A DNA stretch of 56,014 nt, from positions 1 to 56,014 of the forward strand of contig DAHVAR010000065.1 of assembly GCA_027314515.1 (NCBI GenBank), in the 5' to 3' direction. The position numbers were made by a program, and so were the translations under genes. The stretch comes from Actinomycetota bacterium (GTDB lineage: Bacteria; Actinomycetota; Actinomycetes; Streptosporangiales; Streptosporangiaceae). The notes beneath the pieces were generated by a model that saw only the letters and a program-made list of their open reading frames with translations, made no database searches and was not told where the DNA came from. Shown here in pieces: positions 1-8,271 of this stretch; the stretch's first letter is position 1, and every line of letters starts with the position of its first letter.

Positions 1-179
1 GCAGAAGAACGAATCTAACCGGCGTGCTCGTGGCAACAATGCGCAACCCGAAGGGCAAGACCCCCGCGCCAGACTAGCTATCGGGATCATGGGTCCCAGA
101 AGAGTCCCGGGCTCGGCGGGCAACCGCGGCACCAATTTTCACGCCTGCGCGACTTCCCCGCAGGGGAAAACCGGGACTA
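1..179 (-). repeat. Second copy of the IS110 non-coding left end (tandem element remnant)
   Basis: This stretch repeats 1647-1821 at roughly 90% identity, in the same orientation. The right-hand copy begins inside the 5' part of the IS110 transposase region and ends at the element's outer edge, so this copy should be the left end of another IS110 element whose transposase lies off the window to the left. Differences are not spread evenly: most fall in 51-64 and 86-107, between long identical blocks (11-50, 65-85, 108-152). It directly abuts the 3' end of the complete element, giving an end-to-end junction near 179. It could also be a solitary relic of a deleted copy. Confidence 0.75.
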
Positions 180-239
180 ACCGGAAAATGACCCCAGCTC
201 TCGCGCGGCAGCGAACACCAGCCGACGGCTGACCTGCAC

Positions 240-1589
240 TTATGCGGCGGGCGTGAGCGTGACGGTGTAGCCGAGGGCTTCGAGCTGACGGATGTGGCTG
301 CGGGTCTTGCGGTTCTTGTCGATCCTGGTGGTGTAATAGTCGGCGCCGAGGTCGTGGTAGCGGGCGCTGCGGTCGGAGAGCAGGTGCCAGGCTATGACGA
401 GGATGGAGCGGGCGACGGCGACGAGGGCCTTGAGCTTGCCGCGCCGTCTGGCCAGCCGCCGGTAGCGCTGGCCGAGGAAGGTGTCGGTGCGGGCGGCCGC
501 GGCGACGGCCGAGCCGAGGACGCCCTTGAGGTACGGGTCGCCCTTTCCTGTGGGGGCCGAGCGGCTGCGGCTGCCGGACTGCATGGTGACGGGGGTGAGC
601 CTGGCCCACGACACCAGGTGGCCGGGGGTGGGGAATGCGCTCATCCGCAGGCCGATCTCGGCGATGATCACCTGGGCGGCGTCGCGGCCTATGCCGGTGA
701 TCTCATCCAGCCGGTCGACCGCGGGCAGTACCGGGGAGCCGGGCACACGGCCGGCCCGTGGGCCGGTGGTCCCGTCGGGGTCCACGCCCTGGGCTTCGGG
801 GATGGCGGCGATCAGCTCCTCGATTCTGGCAGTGAGCGTGCCGATCTGGCCGGACAGTGCGTCGACCTGGTCCAGCAGCATGCGGGCCAGCTCGCCGTGG
901 TGAGCGTCGAACCGGCCGGTCAGCGCCTCGGTCAGCTTGTCGTGCTTGGCTTTCATCCGGCCGCGGGCCAGGCCGGCCAGGACCTGCGGGTCACGCTCGC
1001 CGGCGATCAGCGCCTCCACCATGTCGCGGACCGATCTGGTGTCGATGCTGGAGGCCACGGCCGAGACCTTGATCAGGGCGTCTTCGAGCAGCTTTTCCAG
1101 CCGGGAGTAGTGCCGGGTCCGCTCGCGGGTGAGGTCGATCCGCATCCGTGTGTAGTCCCGCAGCACCCGGATCTCGGCCGGCGGCACGAAGCTGGGCCGC
1201 AGCAGCCCCCGCTCGGTGCACTTGGCCTGCCAGACGCAGTCGAGCTTGTCGGTCTTGGGCCTGCCCGGCGCGGCCCGCACGTCCCGCGCCCGCACCAGCT
1301 GCACGTCCAGCCCGGCGGCCTCCAGCAGGTAGTACCAGCAACGCCAGTAGTCGCTCGTACTCTCAAGCGTGACCTTCTGGACTTGCTCGGCCGCCAGGCG
1401 GTCGGCCAGTTCCAGGACCGCGTTCGTGGTGGCATCCACCGGCCACACCAGGCTGCGCCGGCGCCCGGGCCGGGCCGGGTCGGGAACCCTCAGGCACACC
1501 ATGCCTGATGCCTTGGCCACGTCGACCGCCGCGACCCGCTCCAGGATCTGCTCGTGCTCCTCGTCCTTGATCTCCTGCGGCTCGATCAC
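240..1589 (-). CDS. IS110-family DEDD transposase/recombinase
   Basis: This protein of about 449 residues has the two-domain architecture of IS110 recombinases. The N-terminal RuvC-like DEDD domain shows D23 (in VDVAK), E76 (in TLEST), D114 and D117 (in KTDKLD). The C-terminal Tnp2 domain contains the serine-rich stretch QSGSRSRSAPTGKG near 337-350, where the nucleophilic serine of this family lies. The frame is open further upstream to a TTG at 1685, but the GTG at 1589 is preceded by a strong GAGGAGG ribosome-binding site, and the extra upstream residues fall inside the repeated non-coding end, so the shorter form is chosen. The family excises and inserts its element without target duplication, guided by a bridge RNA. 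The gene appears intact. Confidence 0.9.
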   Translation of the reverse strand: MIEPQEIKDEEHEQILERVAAVDVAKASGMVCLRVPDPARPGRRRSLVWPVDATTNAVLELADRLAAEQVQKVTLESTSDYWRCWYYLLEAAGLDVQLVRARDVRAAPGRPKTDKLDCVWQAKCTERGLLRPSFVPPAEIRVLRDYTRMRIDLTRERTRHYSRLEKLLEDALIKVSAVASSIDTRSVRDMVEALIAGERDPQVLAGLARGRMKAKHDKLTEALTGRFDAHHGELARMLLDQVDALSGQIGTLTARIEELIAAIPEAQGVDPDGTTGPRAGRVPGSPVLPAVDRLDEITGIGRDAAQVIIAEIGLRMSAFPTPGHLVSWARLTPVTMQSGSRSRSAPTGKGDPYLKGVLGSAVAAAARTDTFLGQRYRRLARRRGKLKALVAVARSILVIAWHLLSDRSARYHDLGADYYTTRIDKNRKTRSHIRQLEALGYTVTLTPAA

Positions 1590-1646
1590 CGCACCCTCCT
1601 CACGGGCATCACAACCGAATCTGAGGCGGATGCCCGCGGGGTCTGT

Positions 1647-1821
1647 GAAGAAGAACGAATCTAACCGGCGTGCTCGTGGCAACAATGCGCAACCCGTAGG
1701 TCAGACCCCGCGCCAGACTAGCTATCGGGCTCAGGTCCCAAGGCAGTACCGGGCTCGGCGGGCAACCGCGGCACCAATTTTCACGCCTGCGCGACGTCCC
1801 CGCAGGGAAAAACTGGGACTA
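1647..1821 (-). ncRNA. Candidate IS110 bridge RNA region
   Basis: This is the non-coding segment upstream of the transposase, read on the minus strand. Comparison with the copy at 1-179 shows conserved scaffold blocks separated by two variable windows: 1730-1749 (20 nt here, 22 nt in the other copy) and 1697-1708 (12 versus 14 nt). In sense orientation the long window comes first and the short one second. The short window is closed by GCGC/GCGC (1709-1712 region with 1687-1690 region). Two re-programmable loops in a fixed scaffold are what IS110 bridge RNAs look like. The ends of the RNA are not defined by sequence alone. Confidence 0.5.
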
Positions 1822-1904
1822 GCTAGCCCAGCCGGCTCAGCCCAGCCCAGCCGGCCCAGGTCTGACCGCTCCCAGCCATGATCGGTCCGCCGGGCATGGC
1901 GATG

Positions 1905-1947
1905 CCCCGCGACCGCTGGGGGGAGGCGGCCACGGGGCATCGCGGGG
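1905..1947. terminator. Possible terminator downstream of the sigma factor gene
   Basis: CCCCGCGA at 1905-1912 pairs perfectly with TCGCGGGG at 1940-1947, separated by 27 bases. It lies just past the stop of the sigma factor gene (minus strand) and before the insertion element. There is no U-run, so it is only a weak candidate. The rest of 1822-2020 shows no gene and no cysteine-rich anti-sigma (RsrA-like) remnant on either strand. Confidence 0.3.
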
Positions 1948-2020
1948 TGCTGCGCTGCCAGACGGAGCGCAGCAGGCCGGTACGCCTGGCGAGGGCGAGC
2001 CTGGCAGGCTCATGGTTGGA

Positions 2021-2671
2021 TCAGGAGGCCTCCGCAAGCTCGTGCAGGGCGTTATCGCGCGGGCTGTAATTGAGTAGCCGTTGCCGGAGCTTGGCCCGGC
2101 CGCGATGCAGTCTGGACATCACGGTCCCGATCGGGGTGCCCATCATCTCGGCAATTTCCCGGTACGGGTAACCCTCGATGTCAGCGAGGTAGACGGCAAC
2201 CCGGAATTCGGCCGGCAACTCGCGCAGGGCCTGCAGGATCTCAGAGCTGGCCAGCCGCTCGATGACCACTGCCTCGGCGGACCGGCTAGGCGGCATCAGC
2301 GGGTCGCAGCCGGTCTGCCAGCCCTCCTGGAACTCGGCGCCAAGGTCCTGGATCGGCTCGCGGCGCTTCTTCCGATAGCCGTTGATGAAGGTGTTCGACA
2401 GGATCCGCTGCAGCCAGGCCCGCAGGTTGGTGCCGGGCGTGAACTGGTGGAAGGCCGCATACGCCTTGGCGACGGTCTCCTGTACCAGGTCTTCGGCGTC
2501 ACTGGGGTTCCTGGTCATGCGAAGGGCGGCGGGGTAAAGCTGGCCCATGCACGGAATCACGTCACGCTCGAAGCGCGCATCGCGATCCGGCAATACCTGC
2601 TTGAGACCGTCAGCCTGAGCCACTATCCGCCCCGTTTCCCTCGGTGAACCGACACTGCTATGACGCATCAC
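2021..2671 (-). CDS. sigR: ECF sigma factor of the SigR/SigH type (ECF12)
   Basis: 216-residue group IV sigma factor. Region 2 runs from about residue 34 to 100 and includes [22 protein letters not shown] and [14 protein letters not shown], which is diagnostic of the thiol-oxidative-stress factors SigR (Streptomyces) and SigH (mycobacteria). Region 4, about 140-205, carries the helix-turn-helix [21 protein letters not shown]. Known relatives direct transcription of thioredoxin, methionine sulfoxide reductase and proteolysis genes under disulfide stress. GTG 2671 and ATG 2668 are adjacent possible starts; a GTG further in (VAQADG) is also preceded by a G-rich site. The usual partner rsrA (zinc anti-sigma) is absent downstream, where an IS110 element lies instead. 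No autoregulatory SigR promoter was found immediately upstream. Confidence 0.88.
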   Translation of the reverse strand: MMRHSSVGSPRETGRIVAQADGLKQVLPDRDARFERDVIPCMGQLYPAALRMTRNPSDAEDLVQETVAKAYAAFHQFTPGTNLRAWLQRILSNTFINGYRKKRREPIQDLGAEFQEGWQTGCDPLMPPSRSAEAVVIERLASSEILQALRELPAEFRVAVYLADIEGYPYREIAEMMGTPIGTVMSRLHRGRAKLRQRLLNYSPRDNALHELAEAS

Positions 2672-2789
2672 GCGGCCCGTCCGATGCGTGATCTGGGTAA
2701 CAAAGAAACTACGCAGAGTTAGATATCCGGACGAGAGCTGCCGGACCGGGTTATCTCAAACCTGCGGGAACGGGCTCTGCCGGGCCCGG

Positions 2790-4436
2790 TCAAATCCAGC
2801 TGTGGAACCACATCCGGGACAGCCAGGCCGAATACGGGATGGCCTCGGCAGTCAGGATCGGGTAGATATAGGCGAGGTTGAGCAGGACGGCGAGCAGGTA
2901 AGCACCCGCCCCGACCGCGCCCACGGCACGCCTGCCGGGCGCTGCCCTGGCCGGCCCGATGATCAGGCCGAGGCACAAGGTGACCGCGATCACCACGAAC
3001 GGCTCGAAAGCGATCGCGTAGTAGAAGAACTCGGTCCGGTTGTCGTGCAGGTAGAACCAGATCCACGGCAGCCAGCCTGCCGCCACGCCGAGCAGGACCG
3101 CGCCGGCCCGCCAGTCGCGTCGCGGGAGGCGGCCGAAGACGAGATCGCCGACAAGTCCGGTGAGCCACCAGAACAGGCAGAATGCCAGCGCGAGCGTGCC
3201 CCCCCACCATAGCAGCGGAGTGCCGATGGCTAGCACCTCGGCGGCACTCCCGTGCGGCGGGTGACAGCCGGGGGCGAGGTTGGTTCCAGGAGCACACCAG
3301 TAGAACGAGATCGGCCGCTGCAGCACCAGCCAGCCGAGCGGGTTTGACCGGTACGACTGGAATGAGGTGAGCCCCAGCCCGAACTGGAGCATCCAGTGGT
3401 TGTACTGGTACCAGGAGTCGATGGTGGACCAGATCGGCGTGTGGTTGCCGTGCAGCGCGGCCCAGTTGCGGTCGTAGCCGTCGCTGGTGGCGAACCAGCC
3501 GCTCCAGGACACGGTGTAGACCAGCGCCGGTATCGCGGCGAACCAGGCGGGCAGCCATTTGAGGTCGCTGCGCAGGCCGCCGGCGAGCCAGTTCGGGTAG
3601 CCGGCGGCTCGGCGGGCGCCCATGTCCCAGGCGACCGCAAGCCCGGCGAAAGCGAACAGGAAGAGGATCCCGGTCCATTTGCTCGCGCAGGCAGCCCCGA
3701 GGCAGAGCCCGGCTGCGACCCGCAGCCACCGGATGCCCAGTTTCGGTCCGGCGAGGTCCTGCGGCCCGTCCGCGGCGGCCGCGTCCTGCAGCCGGGCTAT
3801 CGTCTGGTCCCGGTCGATCAGCAGCAGGCCGAACGCCGCGAGCACCCAGAACATCACGAAGATGTCCAGGATCGCGGTGCGGCTGAGCACCAGTTCCAGG
3901 CCGTCAAGCGCGACCAGCAGGCCGGCCACGCAGCCGAGCATGGTGGAGCGGGTCATCCGCCGCGCGATCCTGGCGGTCATCAGGATCGCCAGGGTGCCGG
4001 CCAGGGCGACCGAGAACCGCCAGCCGAACGGGTTCAGGCCGAACGCCCACTGGCCGACCGCCATCATCATCTTGCCCAGCGGCGGGTGAGCGACGATTTC
4101 GCCCTGCAACTGTCCGTGGACCTTCAGCAGGATGTTCGGGTCGCCGCGGGCCAGCAGGCTGTTCACGTAGCTGTAGTGCTGAAGCTCGACGCCGTGGCGC
4201 AGGATCGAGTAGGAGTCGGGCACATAGTAGGTCTCGTCGAAGACCACGGCGCCGGGCTGGCTCAGCCGGTAGAAGCGCAGGAAGCCACCGAAGACCATGA
4301 TGAGGACCGGTCCGGCCCAGCCCCAGAACGTGCTGCCAAGCACGAGCGCACGACCGCGACTACTGGCACGAGCCAGCAGCGAGCCTTCGTCGGCGTCGGT
4401 GGCACGCATCGTCTGGTAGACGTTCATCGCAGCCAT
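2790..4436 (-). CDS. pmt: Polyprenyl-phosphate-mannose-protein mannosyltransferase (GT39)
   Basis: Integral membrane glycosyltransferase that moves mannose from a polyprenyl-phosphate carrier to Ser/Thr of proteins during Sec export. About 548 residues with some ten hydrophobic segments. The catalytic acidic pair sits in the first external loop as D67-E68 (VFDETYYVPD), followed by a typical HPPLGKMMMAVGQ loop near the family's usual place. The start is uncertain: ATG 4436 and ATG 4427 are in frame, and neither has a clear ribosome-binding site, so a leaderless message is possible; frames further upstream would overlap the divergent rsmI. The divergent pmt-rsmI arrangement is the same as Rv1002c-Rv1003 in Mycobacterium tuberculosis. 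Length is in the family range. Confidence 0.9.
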   Translation of the reverse strand: MAAMNVYQTMRATDADEGSLLARASSRGRALVLGSTFWGWAGPVLIMVFGGFLRFYRLSQPGAVVFDETYYVPDSYSILRHGVELQHYSYVNSLLARGDPNILLKVHGQLQGEIVAHPPLGKMMMAVGQWAFGLNPFGWRFSVALAGTLAILMTARIARRMTRSTMLGCVAGLLVALDGLELVLSRTAILDIFVMFWVLAAFGLLLIDRDQTIARLQDAAAADGPQDLAGPKLGIRWLRVAAGLCLGAACASKWTGILFLFAFAGLAVAWDMGARRAAGYPNWLAGGLRSDLKWLPAWFAAIPALVYTVSWSGWFATSDGYDRNWAALHGNHTPIWSTIDSWYQYNHWMLQFGLGLTSFQSYRSNPLGWLVLQRPISFYWCAPGTNLAPGCHPPHGSAAEVLAIGTPLLWWGGTLALAFCLFWWLTGLVGDLVFGRLPRRDWRAGAVLLGVAAGWLPWIWFYLHDNRTEFFYYAIAFEPFVVIAVTLCLGLIIGPARAAPGRRAVGAVGAGAYLLAVLLNLAYIYPILTAEAIPYSAWLSRMWFHSWI

Positions 4437-4470
4437 CGTAAAGGCCGCAGCGGCTAGCCTGGGCGGCGAG

Positions 4471-5385
4471 ATGCAAGCAGCCAGCGGGATCGGCGGGGCA
4501 GCAGGCGGGCAGCGGCCGGGCGTGCTCACGGTAGCGGCCGCGCCGATCGGCCAACCCAGCGATGCCTCGCCCCGGCTCGTCGCGGCGCTCGGTGCCGCTG
4601 GCCTGATCGCCGCCGAGGACACCAGGCGGCTGCGCAGGCTGACAACGGCCCTGGGTGTCCGGCTGACCGGCCGGGTTGTCTCTTACTACGACGACGTAGA
4701 AGCGCGCCGGGTACCGGCCCTGCTTGCCGAGCTCATCGCCGGCCAGGATGTCCTGCTGATCACCGACGCCGGCCTGCCGGGGGTTAGCGATCCCGGTTAC
4801 CGCCTGATCACGGCCGCCGCGCGGACCGGGATCCGGGTGACGGTGCTGCCAGGCCCGTCAGCGGTCACCACCGCGCTGGTCGTCTCCGGCCTGCCGTCCG
4901 ACCGGTTCGCCTTCGAAGGCTTCCCGCCGCGCCGGGCCGGGGATCGCGGTCGCCGGTTCGCCGGGCTGGCCACCGAGTCCCGGACGCTGGTGTTCTTCGA
5001 ATCGCCCCGCCGGGTAGCCGCGACGCTGGCAGAGCTTGCGGCCGCGTTCGGCGCGGACCGCCCAGCCGCGGTGTGCCGGGAACTGACGAAGACCCATGAG
5101 GAAGTGCTCCGTGGCACGCTGGGCGAGCTTGCCGGGCAGCTCAGCGACGGCGTGCTCGGCGAGATCACGCTGGTCGTGGCCGGCGCCCCGGACCAAGCCG
5201 GGCCGGCCGCGGCGGCCGGCGCGATCACCGCCGATGTGATCACCGAGGTCGAGCAGCGGGTGCGCGCGGGGCTCAGCCGCAAGGACGCGATCGCGACCGT
5301 CGCCGCGGAACTCGGCCTGCGCAAACGCGAGCTCTACGCCGCGGTAGTCGCAGCCAGTGGTCAGCAGCACGATGATCACCAGTGA
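4471..5385 (+). CDS. rsmI: 16S rRNA 2'-O-ribose C1402 methyltransferase
   Basis: SAM-dependent methyltransferase of the tetrapyrrole-methylase fold, which methylates the ribose of C1402 in the ribosomal decoding centre. About 304 residues. Seen: the first strand LTVAAAPIGQPSDASPRL (19-36), AAEDTRRLRRL (48-57), LLITDAGLPGVSDPGY (95-110, the GxPxxSDPG cofactor loop), FEGFPPRR and the C-terminal SRKDAIATVAAELGLRKRELY helix region. ATG 4471 is used; a GTG near 4520 would remove an unconserved N-terminal stretch and is a fair alternative. Divergent from pmt with about 35 bases between starts. Confidence 0.9.
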   Translation: MQAASGIGGAAGGQRPGVLTVAAAPIGQPSDASPRLVAALGAAGLIAAEDTRRLRRLTTALGVRLTGRVVSYYDDVEARRVPALLAELIAGQDVLLITDAGLPGVSDPGYRLITAAARTGIRVTVLPGPSAVTTALVVSGLPSDRFAFEGFPPRRAGDRGRRFAGLATESRTLVFFESPRRVAATLAELAAAFGADRPAAVCRELTKTHEEVLRGTLGELAGQLSDGVLGEITLVVAGAPDQAGPAAAAGAITADVITEVEQRVRAGLSRKDAIATVAAELGLRKRELYAAVVAASGQQHDDHQ

Positions 5386-5509
5386 ATGTGAGTTAGGTGC
5401 GTCCTGGCACCACGCCCTGGGTGTCCACCGTCAAGGCGGCTTCATCGACCCGTTCGGCCGCCTGTGGCTGGTCGGTGACCGGTCGCCGCTGGGCACGGCT
5501 GCTGGCTGA
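5384..5509 (+). pseudogene. Possible C-terminal fragment of a VOC/glyoxalase-like protein
   Basis: After rsmI, the frame beginning with its stop codon region reads QGGFIDPFGRLWLVGDRS before a stop at 5507-5509. The DPFG-x-x-W signature followed by a short tail is typical of the end of vicinal-oxygen-chelate (glyoxalase/bleomycin-resistance-like) proteins. There is no start codon and no room for the rest of the domain, so it would be a degraded remnant about 40 codons long. The evidence is the motif only. Confidence 0.35.
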
Positions 5510-5534
5510 GGGGAAGCAGGCCGCTGCTGGCCAC

Positions 5535-5540
5535 TAGGCT
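5535..5540 (+). promoter_or_regulatory. Probable -10 element of metG
   Basis: TAGGCT, a common actinomycete -10 hexamer, ends 8 bases before the metG ATG, which would start the transcript at or very near the start codon. The intervening bases also contain GGAG. No convincing -35 was found. Confidence 0.4.
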
Positions 5541-5548
5541 GGAGCGCT

Positions 5549-7339
5549 ATGACCAGCCGTCACATTCTGAGCGCTCCGGCGTGGCCGTACGCGAACGGCC
5601 CACGACATATCGGGCACGTCTCTGGTTTCGGCCTGCCCTGCGACATGTTCTCGCGCTACCAGCGAATGTGCGGCAACCCGGTGCTGATGGTCAGCGGTAC
5701 CGACGAGCACGGCACGCCGATCCAGGTCCAGGCCGATGCCGAGGGAGTGACCGCGCGGGAACTCGCGAACCGGTACAACCGGGTGATCGCTGAGGACCTG
5801 GCCGGGCTGGACATGTCCTACGACCTGTTCACCCGGACCACGACCGGCAACCATTACGCGGTCGTCCAGGATATGTTCCTGGGCCTGTACCGCAATGGCT
5901 ACATTTTCCCGCGCAAGGCCCTGGGCGCGGTGTCACCGTCCACTGGCCGGACGCTGCCGGACCGCTACATCGAAGGCACCTGCCCGATCTGCGGATACGA
6001 CGGTGCTCGCGGCGACCAGTGCGACAATTGCGGCAACCAGCTAGACCCGGCCGACCTGATCAACCCGCGCTCGAAGATCAACGGCGAGACACCGGTCTTC
6101 GTCGAGACCGAGCAGTTCTTCCTCGACCTGCCGGCGTTCGCCGACGTGCTGGGCGGCTGGCTGCAGGGCAAGAGCGGCCAGTGGCGCCCGAATGTGCTGA
6201 AGTTCGCCCTGAACCTGCTCGGTGACCTGCAGCCGCGGGCTATCACCAGGGACCTGGACTGGGGCGTGCCGATTCCGCTTGACGGCTGGCGCGACAAGCC
6301 GGACAAGCGGATCTACGTCTGGTTCGACGCGGTGATCGGCTACCTGTCCGCCTCGATCGAATGGGCTAGGCGCAGCGGCGACCCGGATGCGTGGCGGGCG
6401 TGGTGGCAGTCGCCGGACTCCGATGCGTACTACTTCATGGGCAAGGACAACATCGTCTTCCACGCCGAGATCTGGCCCGCGATGCTGCTCGGCTACAACG
6501 GCAAGGGCGCGAAGGACGGCTCGCCCGGCTCGCTCGGCGCGCTGAACCTCCCCGCGGAGGTGGTGTCCAGCGAGTTCCTGACGATGGAAGGCAAGAAGTT
6601 CTCTTCGTCCCGATCGGTCGTCATCTACGTCCGTGACTTCCTGGCCCGCTACGACGTCGACGCGCTCCGCTACTACGTCGCGGTGGCCGGCCCGGAGAGC
6701 CAGGACACTGACTTCACCTGGAGCGAGTTCGTCCGCCGCAACAATGACGAACTGGTGGCGAACTGGGGGAACCTAGTGAACCGCTCGGTCTCCTTCGCCG
6801 CGCGCAACATCGGCCAGATCCCGGACCCCGGCGAGCTCACCGAGACCGACCGGGCGCTGCTCGACCGGTCGAAGGCGGCGTTCGGCACGGTCGGCGACGC
6901 CCTCCGGCGCTGCCGGTTCAAGCTGGCCAGCACCGAGACGATGCGCACGCTGGCCGAGGCCAACAAGTACCTGTCCGACCAGGCACCGTGGAAGCTGCGC
7001 GAGTCCGATCCGGACCGGATGCGCACCATCCTGCATGTCGCGCTGCAGCTGGTGGACGACGGCAAGACGCTGCTCACCCCGTTCCTGCCGCGTTCGTCAC
7101 AGAAGGTATTCGAGATGCTCGGCGGGACCGGCGAGTGGTCTGGCATGCCGCGGCTAGAGGAGGTCACCGAGGACGGCGGTCAGCCGTACCCGGTGATCAC
7201 CGGCGACTACCGGACCGCGGCCCGCTGGGAGTCGATGCCGGTCAAGCCGGGCACGCCGGTCGGCGTTCCGGCCCCGCTCTTCGCCAAGCTGGACGCCTCG
7301 GTGGTCACCGAGGAACTAGCCAGGCTCGAGGCAAAGTGA
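5549..7339 (+). CDS. metG: Methionyl-tRNA synthetase
   Basis: Class I aminoacyl-tRNA synthetase that charges tRNA-Met, cytoplasmic. 596 residues. The HIGH signature is exact at residues 20-23 (PRHIGHVSG). The zinc knuckle of the long MetG type is present near 145-161 ([18 protein letters not shown]). The KMSKS loop is the actinobacterial variant KFSSS near 349-353. The C-terminal anticodon-binding helical domain follows, and no extra tRNA-binding (Trbp111-like) domain is fused, as in mycobacteria. tatD overlaps its stop codon, so the two are translationally coupled. Confidence 0.97.
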   Translation: MTSRHILSAPAWPYANGPRHIGHVSGFGLPCDMFSRYQRMCGNPVLMVSGTDEHGTPIQVQADAEGVTARELANRYNRVIAEDLAGLDMSYDLFTRTTTGNHYAVVQDMFLGLYRNGYIFPRKALGAVSPSTGRTLPDRYIEGTCPICGYDGARGDQCDNCGNQLDPADLINPRSKINGETPVFVETEQFFLDLPAFADVLGGWLQGKSGQWRPNVLKFALNLLGDLQPRAITRDLDWGVPIPLDGWRDKPDKRIYVWFDAVIGYLSASIEWARRSGDPDAWRAWWQSPDSDAYYFMGKDNIVFHAEIWPAMLLGYNGKGAKDGSPGSLGALNLPAEVVSSEFLTMEGKKFSSSRSVVIYVRDFLARYDVDALRYYVAVAGPESQDTDFTWSEFVRRNNDELVANWGNLVNRSVSFAARNIGQIPDPGELTETDRALLDRSKAAFGTVGDALRRCRFKLASTETMRTLAEANKYLSDQAPWKLRESDPDRMRTILHVALQLVDDGKTLLTPFLPRSSQKVFEMLGGTGEWSGMPRLEEVTEDGGQPYPVITGDYRTAARWESMPVKPGTPVGVPAPLFAKLDASVVTEELARLEAK

Positions 7340-8271
7340 CACAGCCCGCGCTGCCTCCGGTGCCCGGCGACAGGCACGCGCGCGGCTACCGGTCCGCGCC
7401 GGATGAGCGGTTCGGACTGGACGAGCGGTTCGGGCCGGGGCAGGGCGTCGGCCGGCCGCACGCGCCGCCGCCGGAGGCGCTGCCGTATCCGGCGTTTGAC
7501 GGCCACTGCCACCTCGACATGATCGATCTGGCCGTCGCCGACACGCTCGCACAGGCCGCATCAGCGGGTATCAGCCGGGTCATCACCGTTGGCGTCGATA
7601 CCGCGTCCTCGCGCTGGGCGGCTGACTGTGCAGCCGCGTTCCCTGCGGTCTATGCGGCGGTGGCGATCCACCCGAACGAGACGGCGGCAGCCGCCACCAC
7701 GGCCGCGGAGCGGGATACGGTGCTGGCGGAGATCGCCCGGCTGGCCAGCCTGCCGGAAGTTCGCGCCGTCGGCGAGACCGGGCTGGACTATTACCGCGAC
7801 AGCGCCGCGCCACAGGTGCAGCGGGACTGGTTCCGGGCGCATATCGACATCGCCAAGCAAGCAGGCAAGCCGCTGATGATCCATGACCGGGACGCCCACG
7901 AGGATGTGCTGGCCATCCTCGCCGCGGACGGCGCTCCCGAGCAGGTGATCTTCCATTGCTTTTCCGGCGACGCGGAGCTAGCGCAGCGCTGCGCGCACGC
8001 TGGCTACCTGCTGAGCTTCGCCGGGACCGTCACGTTCGGGAACGCGGCCGGCCTGCGCGAGGCCGCAGCGGTCACGCCGGCCGAGCTGATCCTGGCCGAG
8101 ACCGACGCGCCGTTCCTGACGCCATCGCCGAACCGGGGGAAGTCGAACACGCCGGCTCAGGTCGCGTATACGGTGCGCGCGCTCGCCGCGGTCAAGCAGC
8201 TGGACGTCGCCAAGCTCTGCGCTGTCATGGAGGCCAACGGCGAGCGGGTCTTCGGGCCTTGGCCGGCCTGA
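7336..8271 (+). CDS. tatD: TatD family metal-dependent DNase
   Basis: TIM-barrel metallo-hydrolase of the TatD/YcfH family, with 3'-5' exonuclease activity in characterised members. 311 residues with all family motifs: DGHCHLDM (metal ligands), [30 protein letters not shown] and [18 protein letters not shown] 7336 overlaps the metG stop by four bases and has GAGG seven bases upstream, so it is the chosen start. This gives about 50 unconserved residues before the barrel. In M. tuberculosis tatD is followed by rpfB and then ksgA; here rsmA follows directly. Confidence 0.93.
   Translation: MTQPALPPVPGDRHARGYRSAPDERFGLDERFGPGQGVGRPHAPPPEALPYPAFDGHCHLDMIDLAVADTLAQAASAGISRVITVGVDTASSRWAADCAAAFPAVYAAVAIHPNETAAAATTAAERDTVLAEIARLASLPEVRAVGETGLDYYRDSAAPQVQRDWFRAHIDIAKQAGKPLMIHDRDAHEDVLAILAADGAPEQVIFHCFSGDAELAQRCAHAGYLLSFAGTVTFGNAAGLREAAAVTPAELILAETDAPFLTPSPNRGKSNTPAQVAYTVRALAAVKQLDVAKLCAVMEANGERVFGPWPA

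Larger units (their letters stand above)
180..1821 (-). mobile_element. IS110-family insertion sequence, about 1.64 kb
   Basis: A single DEDD transposase gene on the minus strand is flanked by a long non-coding segment upstream (1590-1821) and a short one downstream (180-239). This is the IS110-group layout, in which the long 5' non-coding end encodes the bridge RNA. The outer limits are inferred from where the similarity between the two non-coding copies stops (after the shared GGGACTA at 173-179 and 1815-1821). No terminal inverted repeats are evident, as expected for this family. The exact core dinucleotide cannot be fixed from one locus. Confidence 0.7.

Noticed and set aside
294-1508. 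Long plus-strand open frame opposite the IS110 transposase
   Set aside because: No recognisable motifs and Gly/Ala/Pro/His-rich; it is a shadow of the high-GC transposase gene.
1590-1685. N-terminal extension of the transposase to TTG 1685
   Set aside because: It enters the repeated non-coding end and lacks family similarity; GTG 1589 has a strong ribosome-binding site.
2672-2789. Possible SigR autoregulatory promoter upstream of sigR
   Set aside because: GGATA is present but no GTT lies at the required 17-19 base spacing.
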